DNA from: JALZUV01 sp963837025
Lineage (GTDB): Bacteria > Pseudomonadota > Alphaproteobacteria > Rickettsiales > JALZUV01
Assembly (NCBI GenBank): GCA_963837025.1
Contig: CAWILT010000002.1
Location: forward strand, 186,001 to 250,000
Reading direction: 5' to 3'
Length of the DNA stretch: 64,000 nt
Shown here: in pieces, positions 8,920 through 17,590 of the stretch
Layout: each line of letters starts with the position of its first letter
How positions within the stretch are numbered: the stretch's first letter is position 1
Translations under genes and position numbers: made by a program
The notes under the pieces: generated by a model
Told to the model about the DNA's origin: nothing
The model's input: only the letters and a program-made list of their open reading frames with translations
Database searches by the model: none

Positions 8920-10344
8920 ATGAATGACGAAACCTATCCGCTAGTGAGCGAGCGCCCAGAAAGCTGGGGAGAGCTCGTTACAGATCTTAATAATATTGAA
9001 ACGATAAGCCTTGCAGGAGCGGGAGTCACCGGTGTTTTATACACAGGCGCTTTGCGCGCGCTGCACGAGCAGGGCTTGCTAGAAAATGTAAAAACGTTTG
9101 CTGGCACCTCTTCTGGCGCAATTGTAGGCGCCGCTGCAGCATTAGGATATCGCGGTAGAGAGCTTGAAAAATTAGGAATAGAACAAAATTTCAAGAAGTT
9201 TGCAGGCATCAATTGGAGTTGGTATCGCAAGCAACCACAAAACCATGCGTTAGATGGTATTTTCAGCGGTGGTAAAATCCGCGATTGGGTCAATACGTTA
9301 TGCGCCAAACGTATCGGCAAAGATTCCATGACCTTTGCAGATTTAGAAACCTATAAACAAGAAGCTGAAGCCAATAACCGCGCTTTTTTTGCATCTAAAT
9401 ATGATGATGCCATTAGAAATCGCGCCTATAACCAGCGCCACTTTGATGGCAAACCCTATAAATTCGATTTTGAGCGCAACACGAGAGATAAATCGATTGA
9501 TGCAATGATGGACATTGCGCGTGGTTTCACATCACTACATGTGACCGCAACGGAGATTGTGGAAGATGTATGGCAGGGCAAAGAGACCGAAAGAGCATCT
9601 GTATTTAACAAAAATACCTCCCCTAATAAGCGCCTATCAAGCGCCATACGCGCCTCAGCCTCTTATCCATATTATTTCCGCCACGCGCAAGTTGAAGATG
9701 AAAATGGTGTTAAACGCTATTACACCGATGGTGCACTATCAGACCCCCAGCCTGGTATGGAAAAAGACGAATCTGGGAAAATTTCAAATACTGTTTTAGG
9801 ATTAGCGAGTGAATATATTGCACCTGTTAAAAACGCACGCCAAGTAACAGCGGAAAAAGTGAAGGAAACAACGATAACGCGCATTTCTAACCGCATTTTA
9901 GGGAGACTGGGCTTAACTACCGATGTTATTAAACAAAATTTAGCGGAAGCCGTTGGTCGAAAAATCTTGTTGAAAAACGATCCTGAAAATTTTGTTAAAT
10001 TACCGGCTGATGAACAACGCAAAGCGGCAATTTCAAAAGGTTTTAGAAACATGGCGCGTGACACATTTCGCTTATCGCGCATGTTTGAACGGGTGAATGA
10101 TGATGCTGAAATCGCCAGCCATATCATTCCGCTAAACCGTCACGGCCATCTAGGTACCGATTTCGATATTACGCTTAAAGAGAAAGAAACTTTGATAGTT
10201 TCTGCGTATGAAACGACGCGTGATGTGATTAATCAATGGCGGGCTGCTCATAAACCTGCACCCGAAACCACTAGGGTAACCCCTCGCCCACCGATTTTAC
10301 CTGCATCAGAGCGCGAAAATTCGCAAAATAGTTTAGGTAAGTAA
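8920..10344 (+). CDS. Patatin-like phospholipase
   Basis: Predicted serine lipid acyl hydrolase of 474 aa. The catalytic dyad is Ser64 in GTSSG and Asp270 in YYTDGALSDP. The oxyanion-hole region is SLAGAGVTGVLYTGAL (residues 30-45), a variant of the usual GGG-rich loop. About 200 residues separate Ser and Asp, longer than in small patatins and more like the ExoU/VipD type. There is no signal peptide or membrane helix; the C terminus is Pro-rich. Alone between cytochrome b561 and an ABC gene. Whether it acts on the cell's own lipids or is exported cannot be read. Confidence 0.88.
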   Translation: MNDETYPLVSERPESWGELVTDLNNIETISLAGAGVTGVLYTGALRALHEQGLLENVKTFAGTSSGAIVGAAAALGYRGRELEKLGIEQNFKKFAGINWSWYRKQPQNHALDGIFSGGKIRDWVNTLCAKRIGKDSMTFADLETYKQEAEANNRAFFASKYDDAIRNRAYNQRHFDGKPYKFDFERNTRDKSIDAMMDIARGFTSLHVTATEIVEDVWQGKETERASVFNKNTSPNKRLSSAIRASASYPYYFRHAQVEDENGVKRYYTDGALSDPQPGMEKDESGKISNTVLGLASEYIAPVKNARQVTAEKVKETTITRISNRILGRLGLTTDVIKQNLAEAVGRKILLKNDPENFVKLPADEQRKAAISKGFRNMARDTFRLSRMFERVNDDAEIASHIIPLNRHGHLGTDFDITLKEKETLIVSAYETTRDVINQWRAAHKPAPETTRVTPRPPILPASERENSQNSLGK

Positions 10345-10381
10345 AGGCTGACATCACGCTAAAAGCTGATATCGTGCCGCC

Positions 10382-11977
10382 ATGCGTTTAATCGTTAAAG
10401 ATTTATCTGTTACGATACCCCAGCTAAATGGTGGTGTAGAACGTATCGTCAAAAATGTGAGTTTTTCTATCGAAAAAGGTAAGGTTTTAGCTTTAGTGGG
10501 CGAATCGGGGTCGGGTAAGTCTATTACAGCTTTGTCACTTTTAAAGTTGCAGCCTTCATCAGCCCAGCTTACCGGCGAATGGACATTAGATGATGTAAAA
10601 ATTTCATCTCATAGCGAGCGCCAAATGCAAGCGATCCGTGGATCGGAAATTGCAGTGATCTTTCAAGAACCCATGACAGCGCTAAATCCGCTTCATACCC
10701 TTGAAAAACAACTTCGGGAAATTTTAACGATTCACCACAAAGGGTTATCGCAAACAACAATCAAAACTAAAATTCTAGAAGCACTTCATGAAGTGGGCTT
10801 AGAAAATTTTGACCACCGTTTGAAACATTACCCACACCAGTTATCTGGAGGTGAACGCCAACGCCTTATGATTGCTATGGCAATTATGGGAAATCCTAAG
10901 CTTATCATTGCTGACGAGCCAACAACCGCGATTGATGTGGCGCTTCAACATCAAATAATCAAGCTACTGAAAAAACTACAAAAGCTACGTAAAGTATCAT
11001 TATTATTTATCACGCATGATTTAAAAGTGGTCAAGCAAATTGCTGACCATGTTGCCGTTTTAAAAGATGGTGAAATAGTTGAATTAGCAACCGCAAAGCA
11101 ATTTTTTAAAGCTCCCCAACATTCTTATTCAAAACAATTATTACAAACGATTAAAGCACAGCCAAGCGATACGGTAGAAAATAATGCAAAAAAATGTTTA
11201 GTTGCGAAAGACATTAGGGTTGAGTTTAATGGTAAAAAGAATTGGTATGGAAAAGTAGTTCATAAAAAACAGGCAGTTAATAAAGCCAGTTTTACTATAA
11301 ATAGCGGTCAATCAGTTGGTATTATTGGTGAATCGGGCTCAGGGAAAACCACCTTAGCCATGGCACTGATGAAGCTTATTTCATTTGAGGGGGATGTAAT
11401 CTTATTCGAAACAAATATTTCTAAATTATCGGTCTCAAAATTCCGTCCTTTTCGCCAAAATATACAGATGGTTTTTCAGGATCCCTTTAGTAGTTTAAAC
11501 CCTAGAATGAATATTCAACAAATCATTGAAGAAGGCTTAAGCTTACATTTTCCTCATTTAAATCAATCGGAAAGACTTACTAAAATACAAAATGTTCTAC
11601 GCTTATTAGAGCTGGATGATGATACTATTTCGCGATATCCCCATGAATTTTCAGGTGGACAAAGGCAGCGTATAGCTATCGCGCGAGCACTAATTCTAAA
11701 TCCAAAATTAATTATTTTTGATGAGCCTACTTCAGCTCTTGATAGATCTAACCAATTGCAAATTATAAACATATTGAAAAAATTACAAGCCACTACCCAA
11801 ATTAGCTACCTATTTATTAGTCATGATTTAGATGTTATAAAACAAATTTGCGATATGATTTTAGTGATGAAAAAAGGCGAGATTATTGAACAAGCGAAAA
11901 CGCATGATATTTTCTATCACCCGAAACATCCCTATACTAAGCAACTAACCGAGTTTTACACCGCTAATGATGTTTGA
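10382..11977 (+). CDS. Double-ATPase ABC transporter subunit (oligopeptide/YejF type)
   Basis: Cytoplasmic ABC ATPase of 531 aa with two complete nucleotide-binding domains, as in YejF of the peptide/nickel family. First half: Walker A GESGSGKS (40-47), signature LSGGERQR, Walker B LIIADEPT. Second half: Walker A GESGSGKT (about 316-323), signature FSGGQRQR, Walker B LIIFDEPT, then FISHDLDV. Each half ends in the family segment HPYTKQL or similar. No permease or binding protein is adjacent, so its membrane partner must be elsewhere. It overlaps mnmE by 11 bases. The DNA is clearly more AT-rich than the preceding genes. Confidence 0.9.
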   Translation: MRLIVKDLSVTIPQLNGGVERIVKNVSFSIEKGKVLALVGESGSGKSITALSLLKLQPSSAQLTGEWTLDDVKISSHSERQMQAIRGSEIAVIFQEPMTALNPLHTLEKQLREILTIHHKGLSQTTIKTKILEALHEVGLENFDHRLKHYPHQLSGGERQRLMIAMAIMGNPKLIIADEPTTAIDVALQHQIIKLLKKLQKLRKVSLLFITHDLKVVKQIADHVAVLKDGEIVELATAKQFFKAPQHSYSKQLLQTIKAQPSDTVENNAKKCLVAKDIRVEFNGKKNWYGKVVHKKQAVNKASFTINSGQSVGIIGESGSGKTTLAMALMKLISFEGDVILFETNISKLSVSKFRPFRQNIQMVFQDPFSSLNPRMNIQQIIEEGLSLHFPHLNQSERLTKIQNVLRLLELDDDTISRYPHEFSGGQRQRIAIARALILNPKLIIFDEPTSALDRSNQLQIINILKKLQATTQISYLFISHDLDVIKQICDMILVMKKGEIIEQAKTHDIFYHPKHPYTKQLTEFYTANDV

Positions 11978-13268
11978 TAATCAAACCATATTCGCCAGAG
12001 CAACTGCAGTTGGTAAAGCTGGGGTAGCTATAATTCGCATATCGGGTCAAAATTCACTTAAAGCTTGTGAACACTTTGGCTTTGAGGGCGAGCTAATCTC
12101 TAGAAAAGCCTACTATCACTCATTTTTTTGCAATAACCAACATGTTGATTCAGGTCTTATTATTTACTTTAAAGCGCCGTCCAGCTTTACAGGTGAAGAT
12201 TGCATCGAATTTCAAATTCATGGGGGAATTGCCATCCAGAATTATTTTATTAAAGAGCTTTCCAAGCTTGAGAATTTTAGATTGGCTAAGCCTGGCGAAT
12301 TTTCTCAACGTGCTTTTATGAATGGTAAAATGGATTTAGTAGAAGCCGAAGGTTTGGTAGATTTAATTAATGCAGATACTGAGCGTCAACGCCAACAAGC
12401 GTTAAGTTTAACTCAAGGATATGCTTCCGAATTTTATCATAGTTTAAAACATCAAGTGATTAATTCTATGGCCTTATTGGAAGCTTTTATTGATTTTCCT
12501 GATGAGGAAATTCCACAAAATATTATTGATGAAGTCGCTATTAATATCAATAGCCTACAAGAAAAAATTAATTTTCAGATTAAAGCAGGCTATAGCTCTG
12601 AGAAACTGAGAGAAGGTTTTAAAATCGTATTAATTGGTGAGCCTAATAGTGGTAAATCCAGCCTCTTAAATTATTTTGCTAAGAGAGATGCAGCCATTGT
12701 ATCCCCCATTGCTGGAACCACAAGGGATCTTATTGAAGTTAATTGTGACTTTAAAGGCTTTCCTGTTACGCTAATCGACAGTGCCGGCATTCGGAACTCT
12801 AGTGACCTTATAGAAAGTGAAGGCGTTAAACGAGCGCTAAACCAGATAAAAAAATCAGATGTTATGCTATATCTATCTGATACAGGTAAATTTCAGTTAG
12901 ATACTATTAATGATGACATCCACATCATCAAAGTTTGCACTAAGTCCGATATTCACATTCCTGAAGGAGAGTATGATTATTCAATCTCAGTTCAAGACCC
13001 CGCTTCTATTAAACTATTAGAAAATGCTATTTGCGACATGTTGGAAGGATTAAGTCCACCAAGCGGCGCATATGCCCTCCATTTAAGACATATAAAACTA
13101 TTAGAACAAGCAGAGAAGTCTTTGGAGAAAAGCAAAGATGCAAGCCTGTTAGAAATTAAAGCAGAATATTTACGTCAAGCTGCAAGCGAATTAGAGGAGA
13201 TTATTGGTACCAACACAGTTGAAGAGCTGTTAGGTATTATATTTTCAAGCTTTTGTATTGGCAAATGA
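11967..13268 (+). CDS. mnmE: tRNA-modification GTPase MnmE
   Basis: GTPase that, with MnmG, installs the (carboxymethyl)aminomethyl group on U34 of tRNAs. The 433 aa comprise an N-terminal folate-binding domain (residues 1-115), a helical domain, and an inserted G domain with P-loop GEPNSGKSSLLN and DSAGI. The family C terminus is CIGK, whose Cys is conserved. The start overlaps the ABC gene. ATG at 11967 and 11970 cannot be separated. MnmG follows after 62 bp, so both halves of the complex are encoded together. Confidence 0.95.
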   Translation: MMFDNQTIFARATAVGKAGVAIIRISGQNSLKACEHFGFEGELISRKAYYHSFFCNNQHVDSGLIIYFKAPSSFTGEDCIEFQIHGGIAIQNYFIKELSKLENFRLAKPGEFSQRAFMNGKMDLVEAEGLVDLINADTERQRQQALSLTQGYASEFYHSLKHQVINSMALLEAFIDFPDEEIPQNIIDEVAININSLQEKINFQIKAGYSSEKLREGFKIVLIGEPNSGKSSLLNYFAKRDAAIVSPIAGTTRDLIEVNCDFKGFPVTLIDSAGIRNSSDLIESEGVKRALNQIKKSDVMLYLSDTGKFQLDTINDDIHIIKVCTKSDIHIPEGEYDYSISVQDPASIKLLENAICDMLEGLSPPSGAYALHLRHIKLLEQAEKSLEKSKDASLLEIKAEYLRQAASELEEIIGTNTVEELLGIIFSSFCIGK

Positions 13269-13312
13269 ACTTTATTTAAGCGCTTCATTGTGATACAAAG
13301 CTTTTCCTATAA

Positions 13313-13328
13313 CGTTCCACGTGAAACA
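13313..13328. promoter_or_regulatory. parS site in the mnmG leader
   Basis: CGTTCCACGTGAAACA matches the ParB-binding consensus TGTTNCACGTGAAACA at all but its first base. It lies two bases before the mnmG ATG and occupies the position where a Shine-Dalgarno sequence would be; none is visible. ParB is encoded 3.3 kb downstream. Confidence 0.85.
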
Positions 13329-13330
13329 TA

Positions 13331-15187
13331 ATGAAAAATAAATATCAGGTTATTGTAATTGGTGGCGGACATGCCGGCGTGGAAGCTGCGGCGGCTGCCG
13401 CGCGAGTAGGATGTAGCGTTGCATTAGTAACTCATGATAAAAATAAAATTGGCGTGATGTCATGTAATCCCGCTATCGGTGGAGTCGGTAAAGGCACTCT
13501 GGTAAAGGAAATAGATGCACTTGGTGGTATCATGGCGCAAGCCGCAGATCAAGCATCCATCCATTGCAAAATGCTCAATGCAAGTAAGGGCCCGGCTGTA
13601 TGGGGCCCACGCATTCAGGCGGATAGGGATTTATATAGAGCCGCTGTTCAAAGCTTGCTACAGGTATATGATAATATAAATATTATAGAAGGCGCCGCTA
13701 CGGATATTCGCTTTCTAAACAAGCATGTTCATTCTTTAGTAGTTGATGAAGACAAAGAATTTTTCACTAATCGTATCGTTTTAACAACCGGTACATTTTT
13801 AAATGGTGTCATTCATATAGGTCATGAATCATCTGAAGCGGGTCGCATTGGTGAGGCTCCATCCCAAAAACTAGCACAAACACTTTATAAATTAAATTTA
13901 AAAATGGGTCGTCTCAAAACTGGTACTCCACCTCGAATCGCGAGTGATTCAATAGATTATACGGTTTGTGATTTACAGTATGGAGACGAGAATCCGCTCC
14001 CATTATCATATCAAAATCAAACAGTTGATATAAAACAGATTCCATGCTTTATCAGCAGGACAACATTGAAAACGAAGCAAATTATCCAAGATAATATTCA
14101 TTTGTCGGCAATGTATGGAGGGCAAATTACAGGCAAGGGGCCGCGCTATTGCCCTTCAATTGAGGATAAAGTTTCGCGATTTGCTGACAAAGAAACGCAT
14201 CAGGTTTTTCTTGAGCCTGAAGGTTTGGAATCGAATTTAGTCTACCCTAATGGCCTATCAACTTCATTACCAAAAGAAGTTCAGAAAGAATTTATTCAAA
14301 CTATTACGGGTTTAGAGCGTGCTGAAATTATCCAATATGGTTATGCGGTTGAATATGATTATGTCGACCCACGCGAGTTAAAACAAACTTTAGAATTAAA
14401 AACTATAAATGGGCTTTATTTAGCTGGGCAAATTAACGGTACTACGGGATATGAAGAGGCGGCAGCGCAAGGTTTAATAGCAGGGGCAAACGCAGCTTTA
14501 TCACTCCAAAAACAGACTATTACTTTAGGTCGCCATCAAGCCTATATTGGAGTTATGATTGATGACTTAACAACGCATGGTGTGAGTGAGCCCTATCGTA
14601 TGTTTACATCGCGAGCAGAGCATAGATTGGTATTAAGACAAGATAACGCAGATAGGCGATTAGCAGATATAGCCAGTCAATATGGTCTGATTAATGATAA
14701 ACAGAGAGAGCTTGTTAAGCAAAAAATGGAACAAATTCTTCAGTATAAATCCTATTATGAAAGAAAGAAACTGAGTCCAACAACCGTTATGTCTGCTGGT
14801 TTTTCTGTAAAACAGGATGGAAGATTAAAATCTGCTATAGATTTAATATCACATCAAATTATTCAGTGGATCGATTTGAAATCTTTTAATCTAGAAGAGC
14901 CATCTTCAACTACAATAAAAAATGCTTTGTCATATGATAATTTATACAGCGCATTTGAAAAACGCCACCAAAATGAAGTTGCAAGTTTTAATGAAAATAT
15001 TAATATCAAGCTACCGCTAGATTTTGATTATCGTTTGGGGGGTCTTTCAGCTGAATTACAACAAAAATTATCAGAAGCGAGACCAGAAACAATTAATCAA
15101 ATGAAAAAAATTGAGGGTATAACGCCATCCGCAATCGCAGCGGTGATGATTGGTATCAAAAAGTGGAATCTGCTGAATGCTGCTTGA
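13331..15187 (+). CDS. mnmG: tRNA uridine-5-carboxymethylaminomethyl enzyme MnmG (GidA)
   Basis: FAD-dependent partner of MnmE in tRNA U34 modification. At 618 aa it has the usual length. The FAD-binding Rossmann motif is VIGGGHAGVEAA. Further blocks are SCNPAIGGVGKGTLVKEIDA, LKTGTPPRI, GPRYCPSIEDKV, the C-terminal AEHRLVLRQDNAD, and the helical tail ending KKIEGITPSAIAAVM. The Cys residues conserved in the family are present in SCNPA and RYCPS. The leader has a parS site where a ribosome-binding site is expected. It overlaps rsmG by 11 bases. Confidence 0.96.
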   Translation: MKNKYQVIVIGGGHAGVEAAAAAARVGCSVALVTHDKNKIGVMSCNPAIGGVGKGTLVKEIDALGGIMAQAADQASIHCKMLNASKGPAVWGPRIQADRDLYRAAVQSLLQVYDNINIIEGAATDIRFLNKHVHSLVVDEDKEFFTNRIVLTTGTFLNGVIHIGHESSEAGRIGEAPSQKLAQTLYKLNLKMGRLKTGTPPRIASDSIDYTVCDLQYGDENPLPLSYQNQTVDIKQIPCFISRTTLKTKQIIQDNIHLSAMYGGQITGKGPRYCPSIEDKVSRFADKETHQVFLEPEGLESNLVYPNGLSTSLPKEVQKEFIQTITGLERAEIIQYGYAVEYDYVDPRELKQTLELKTINGLYLAGQINGTTGYEEAAAQGLIAGANAALSLQKQTITLGRHQAYIGVMIDDLTTHGVSEPYRMFTSRAEHRLVLRQDNADRRLADIASQYGLINDKQRELVKQKMEQILQYKSYYERKKLSPTTVMSAGFSVKQDGRLKSAIDLISHQIIQWIDLKSFNLEEPSSTTIKNALSYDNLYSAFEKRHQNEVASFNENINIKLPLDFDYRLGGLSAELQQKLSEARPETINQMKKIEGITPSAIAAVMIGIKKWNLLNAA

Positions 15188-15785
15188 TGTATATCCGCCT
15201 TTTGCAAATGTTTCACGTGAAACACATTTGCAACTAGTCGCATATTGCGAACTAATAAAAAAATGGACAGGCGCAATAAACCTTATTTCTCGAGCGGATG
15301 AGCTGTGGCATAGACACATCACTGATGCTTTATGGCTATCTATTTTGGTTGCTCAGGATGAAGGTAAAAAACTGGCTGATTTAGGAAGCGGTGGAGGATT
15401 TCCTGGTATTGTATTGGCGATCTGCAATCCTCAATTTGAAATAACTTTGATAGAATCGGATAGACGTAAGAGTTTATTTTTAAAGGAGTGTAAAAGAGAG
15501 TTATCCCTATCAAATATAACTATATTGAATAACAGAATAGAGCAAGTAGCTGAAAAATACGAAATTATAACGGCCAGGGCCTTAGCAGATTTGAATAAAC
15601 TTTTCATGTTCTCTTCAAAATTACTGACAAAAAATGGAACTTGTTACTTTCCAAAAGGCCAAAATTACGATACAGAATATAAAGAAGCTTTGAAACACTG
15701 GAGCTTTGAATATGACGCCATAAAGATCGAAGAAAACGAAGGCGCAATTTTAAAAATAAGAAAAATTGAAAAGCGGGAAATATGA
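15177..15785 (+). CDS. rsmG: 16S rRNA (guanine-527-N7)-methyltransferase RsmG (GidB)
   Basis: SAM-dependent methyltransferase acting on G527 of 16S rRNA; 202 aa. The SAM motif is LADLGSGGGFPGIVLAI, followed by LIESDRRKSLFLKECKREL and ITARALADLNKL. The N-terminal FANVSRETHLQL is typical of the family; VSRET here is written by a perfect parS site. The gene overlaps mnmG by 11 bases and parA by ATGA, so the four genes are probably co-translated. Confidence 0.94.
   Translation: MLLDVYPPFANVSRETHLQLVAYCELIKKWTGAINLISRADELWHRHITDALWLSILVAQDEGKKLADLGSGGGFPGIVLAICNPQFEITLIESDRRKSLFLKECKRELSLSNITILNNRIEQVAEKYEIITARALADLNKLFMFSSKLLTKNGTCYFPKGQNYDTEYKEALKHWSFEYDAIKIEENEGAILKIRKIEKREI
15209..15224. promoter_or_regulatory. 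Perfect parS site inside rsmG
   Basis: TGTTTCACGTGAAACA is the full ParB-binding palindrome. It sits in the rsmG reading frame as the codons for Val-Ser-Arg-Glu-Thr, and CAAATG/CATTTG arms extend the symmetry on both sides. It lies 0.6 kb before parA. Confidence 0.93.
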
Positions 15786-16582
15786 CTGAGATTTTAAGTA
15801 TCGTGAATCAAAAAGGTGGCGTTGGTAAAACGACGACGGCAATTAATTTGGCGACTGCTCTAGCTGCCATTGGCAAAGAAGTTTGTATTATTGATTTGGA
15901 TCCCCAAGGAAATGCGAGTACTGGACTAGGGATTGACAGAAAAGCTCGCCAGATTACAAGCTATGATATTTTAATTAATGGCCGTAATCCTTCAGATGCA
16001 ATTCATAAAACTTCAATTCCTCGTCTTAGTATCATTCCCGCAACCATTGATTTATCCGGTGCTGATCTGGAATTGGCAGTAATGAAAAATAGAGAATTAA
16101 AATTGCAAGAATCTTTACATGAGCTAAAGAAATCGGGTAGATTTCATTCCATTCTAATAGATTGCCCGCCATCATTAAGTTTGATAACTTTGAACGCATT
16201 AGTCGCAACAACTAAAGTAATGATTCCGCTACAATGTGAGTTTTATGCATTGGAAGGTTTAAGCCATTTATTGAAAACGTTGCGAATTGTGAAATCGCGA
16301 TTTAATGAATTTTTAGAAGTGGAGGGCATTGTTTTAACTATGTATGACAAGCGCAATAAATTGACGGAAAATATTGAACAAGATGTGCGCGAATATTTGG
16401 GTGATCAAGTGTACAAAACGGTTATTCCGCGAAATGTTAAAGTTTCAGAAGCGCCGTCGCACGGTATGCCTTCAATTGTTTACGATATGAAATGTGCGGG
16501 TTCAATGGCTTACATCGCCTTAGCAAAAGAGATGCTTCAACGTCAAAACAAATTTTCATCATTGGATAAAAAGGTAGCCTAA
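15782..16582 (+). CDS. parA: Chromosome-partitioning ATPase ParA (Soj)
   Basis: Walker-type ATPase that moves ParB-parS complexes over the nucleoid; 266 aa. It has the deviant Walker A KGGVGKTTTAINLA, the switch DLDPQGNASTGLGI, and Walker B SILIDCPPSL. There is no N-terminal DNA-binding extension, so it is the chromosomal type. The start overlaps the rsmG stop (ATGA), and parB follows with no gap. Confidence 0.95.
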   Translation: MTEILSIVNQKGGVGKTTTAINLATALAAIGKEVCIIDLDPQGNASTGLGIDRKARQITSYDILINGRNPSDAIHKTSIPRLSIIPATIDLSGADLELAVMKNRELKLQESLHELKKSGRFHSILIDCPPSLSLITLNALVATTKVMIPLQCEFYALEGLSHLLKTLRIVKSRFNEFLEVEGIVLTMYDKRNKLTENIEQDVREYLGDQVYKTVIPRNVKVSEAPSHGMPSIVYDMKCAGSMAYIALAKEMLQRQNKFSSLDKKVA

Positions 16583-17491
16583 ATGGGACAGTCAAAATTG
16601 GGTAAAGGCTTATCGGCCTTGATGGATGAAGAATATAGCGGATCTTCAGAAACAGAAGAAAATTCAAGCGGATTGAAGCAAGTGCACATCAACGATATTA
16701 AGGCTGGTAAATATCAGCCACGTAATGATTTTAAAGATGTTGAGATGGCTGAGTTGACCGCTTCCATCGCGCAGAGTGGTGTTATGCAACCGATTTTATT
16801 GCGTGAGTTGGGCGAAGGTAGTTCAAAAAAATATGAGATAATTGCAGGTGAACGCCGTTGGCGTGCTTCGCAACGTGCGGGCTTAGATAACATTCCAGCA
16901 ATGATTAAAGAAATGACGGATCAGCAGGCTTTAGAGCTGGCCTTAGTCGAAAATATTCAACGTGAAGATTTAACTGCGCTCGAAGAAGCTACAGGTTATC
17001 AGCGGTTGATTGAAGAGTTCAATTATACGCAAGATGCATTAGCATCGGTAATTGGCAAGAGCCGAAGCCACATCGCAAATTTGTTACGTTTGCTTAGCTT
17101 GCCTGAAGAAATTAAACAATTACTTGAAGATGGCAAGCTTTCTATGGGTCATGCAAGAGCGTTAATGACAGCAGATAATGCGGTTGCTTTGGCCAATCAG
17201 GTTGTTGATCGGAATTTAAATGTTCGTCAAACTGAAAAATTAGCGAAAGATGGTTTAAGTAACTCTGGAAAATCAACTAAATCAAAGCAATCGAGTTCGC
17301 GCCCTAATTCGAATCGTGAAACGATTCAAAAGAATGAGGATGTTATTGCGCTTGAGGCAACGCTTTCCGAAGCAACGGGTTTGAAAGTTGAAATTAATGA
17401 TTTTGGTCATCAGCAAGGTGAAATTATTCTGAGCTATGAATCACTTGAAGAGCTTGATGCCATATTGCGACGCATTGGTGACGCCGTCTAA
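16583..17491 (+). CDS. parB: Chromosome-partitioning protein ParB (Spo0J)
   Basis: CTP-dependent DNA clamp that loads at parS; 302 aa. It starts with the conserved KLGKGLSALM, then the CTP-binding domain with IAGERRWRASQRAGL (GERRxRA arginine motif) and ENIQREDLTALEEA. The helix-turn-helix is ALASVIGKSRSHIANLLRLL, followed by GKLSMGHARAL, then a Ser/Lys-rich linker and a C-terminal dimerisation domain. Its targets are the two sites in mnmG/rsmG. It abuts parA directly. Confidence 0.96.
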   Translation: MGQSKLGKGLSALMDEEYSGSSETEENSSGLKQVHINDIKAGKYQPRNDFKDVEMAELTASIAQSGVMQPILLRELGEGSSKKYEIIAGERRWRASQRAGLDNIPAMIKEMTDQQALELALVENIQREDLTALEEATGYQRLIEEFNYTQDALASVIGKSRSHIANLLRLLSLPEEIKQLLEDGKLSMGHARALMTADNAVALANQVVDRNLNVRQTEKLAKDGLSNSGKSTKSKQSSSRPNSNRETIQKNEDVIALEATLSEATGLKVEINDFGHQQGEIILSYESLEELDAILRRIGDAV

Positions 17492-17590
17492 TTTTTAGAT
17501 AATAATAACTTTTAAGCCTTAATGTTAATAGAATCTTGATAAATTGATGGTAGGTTTTGAGTTCATCTCATTATCCTTAAGGATTATCTT

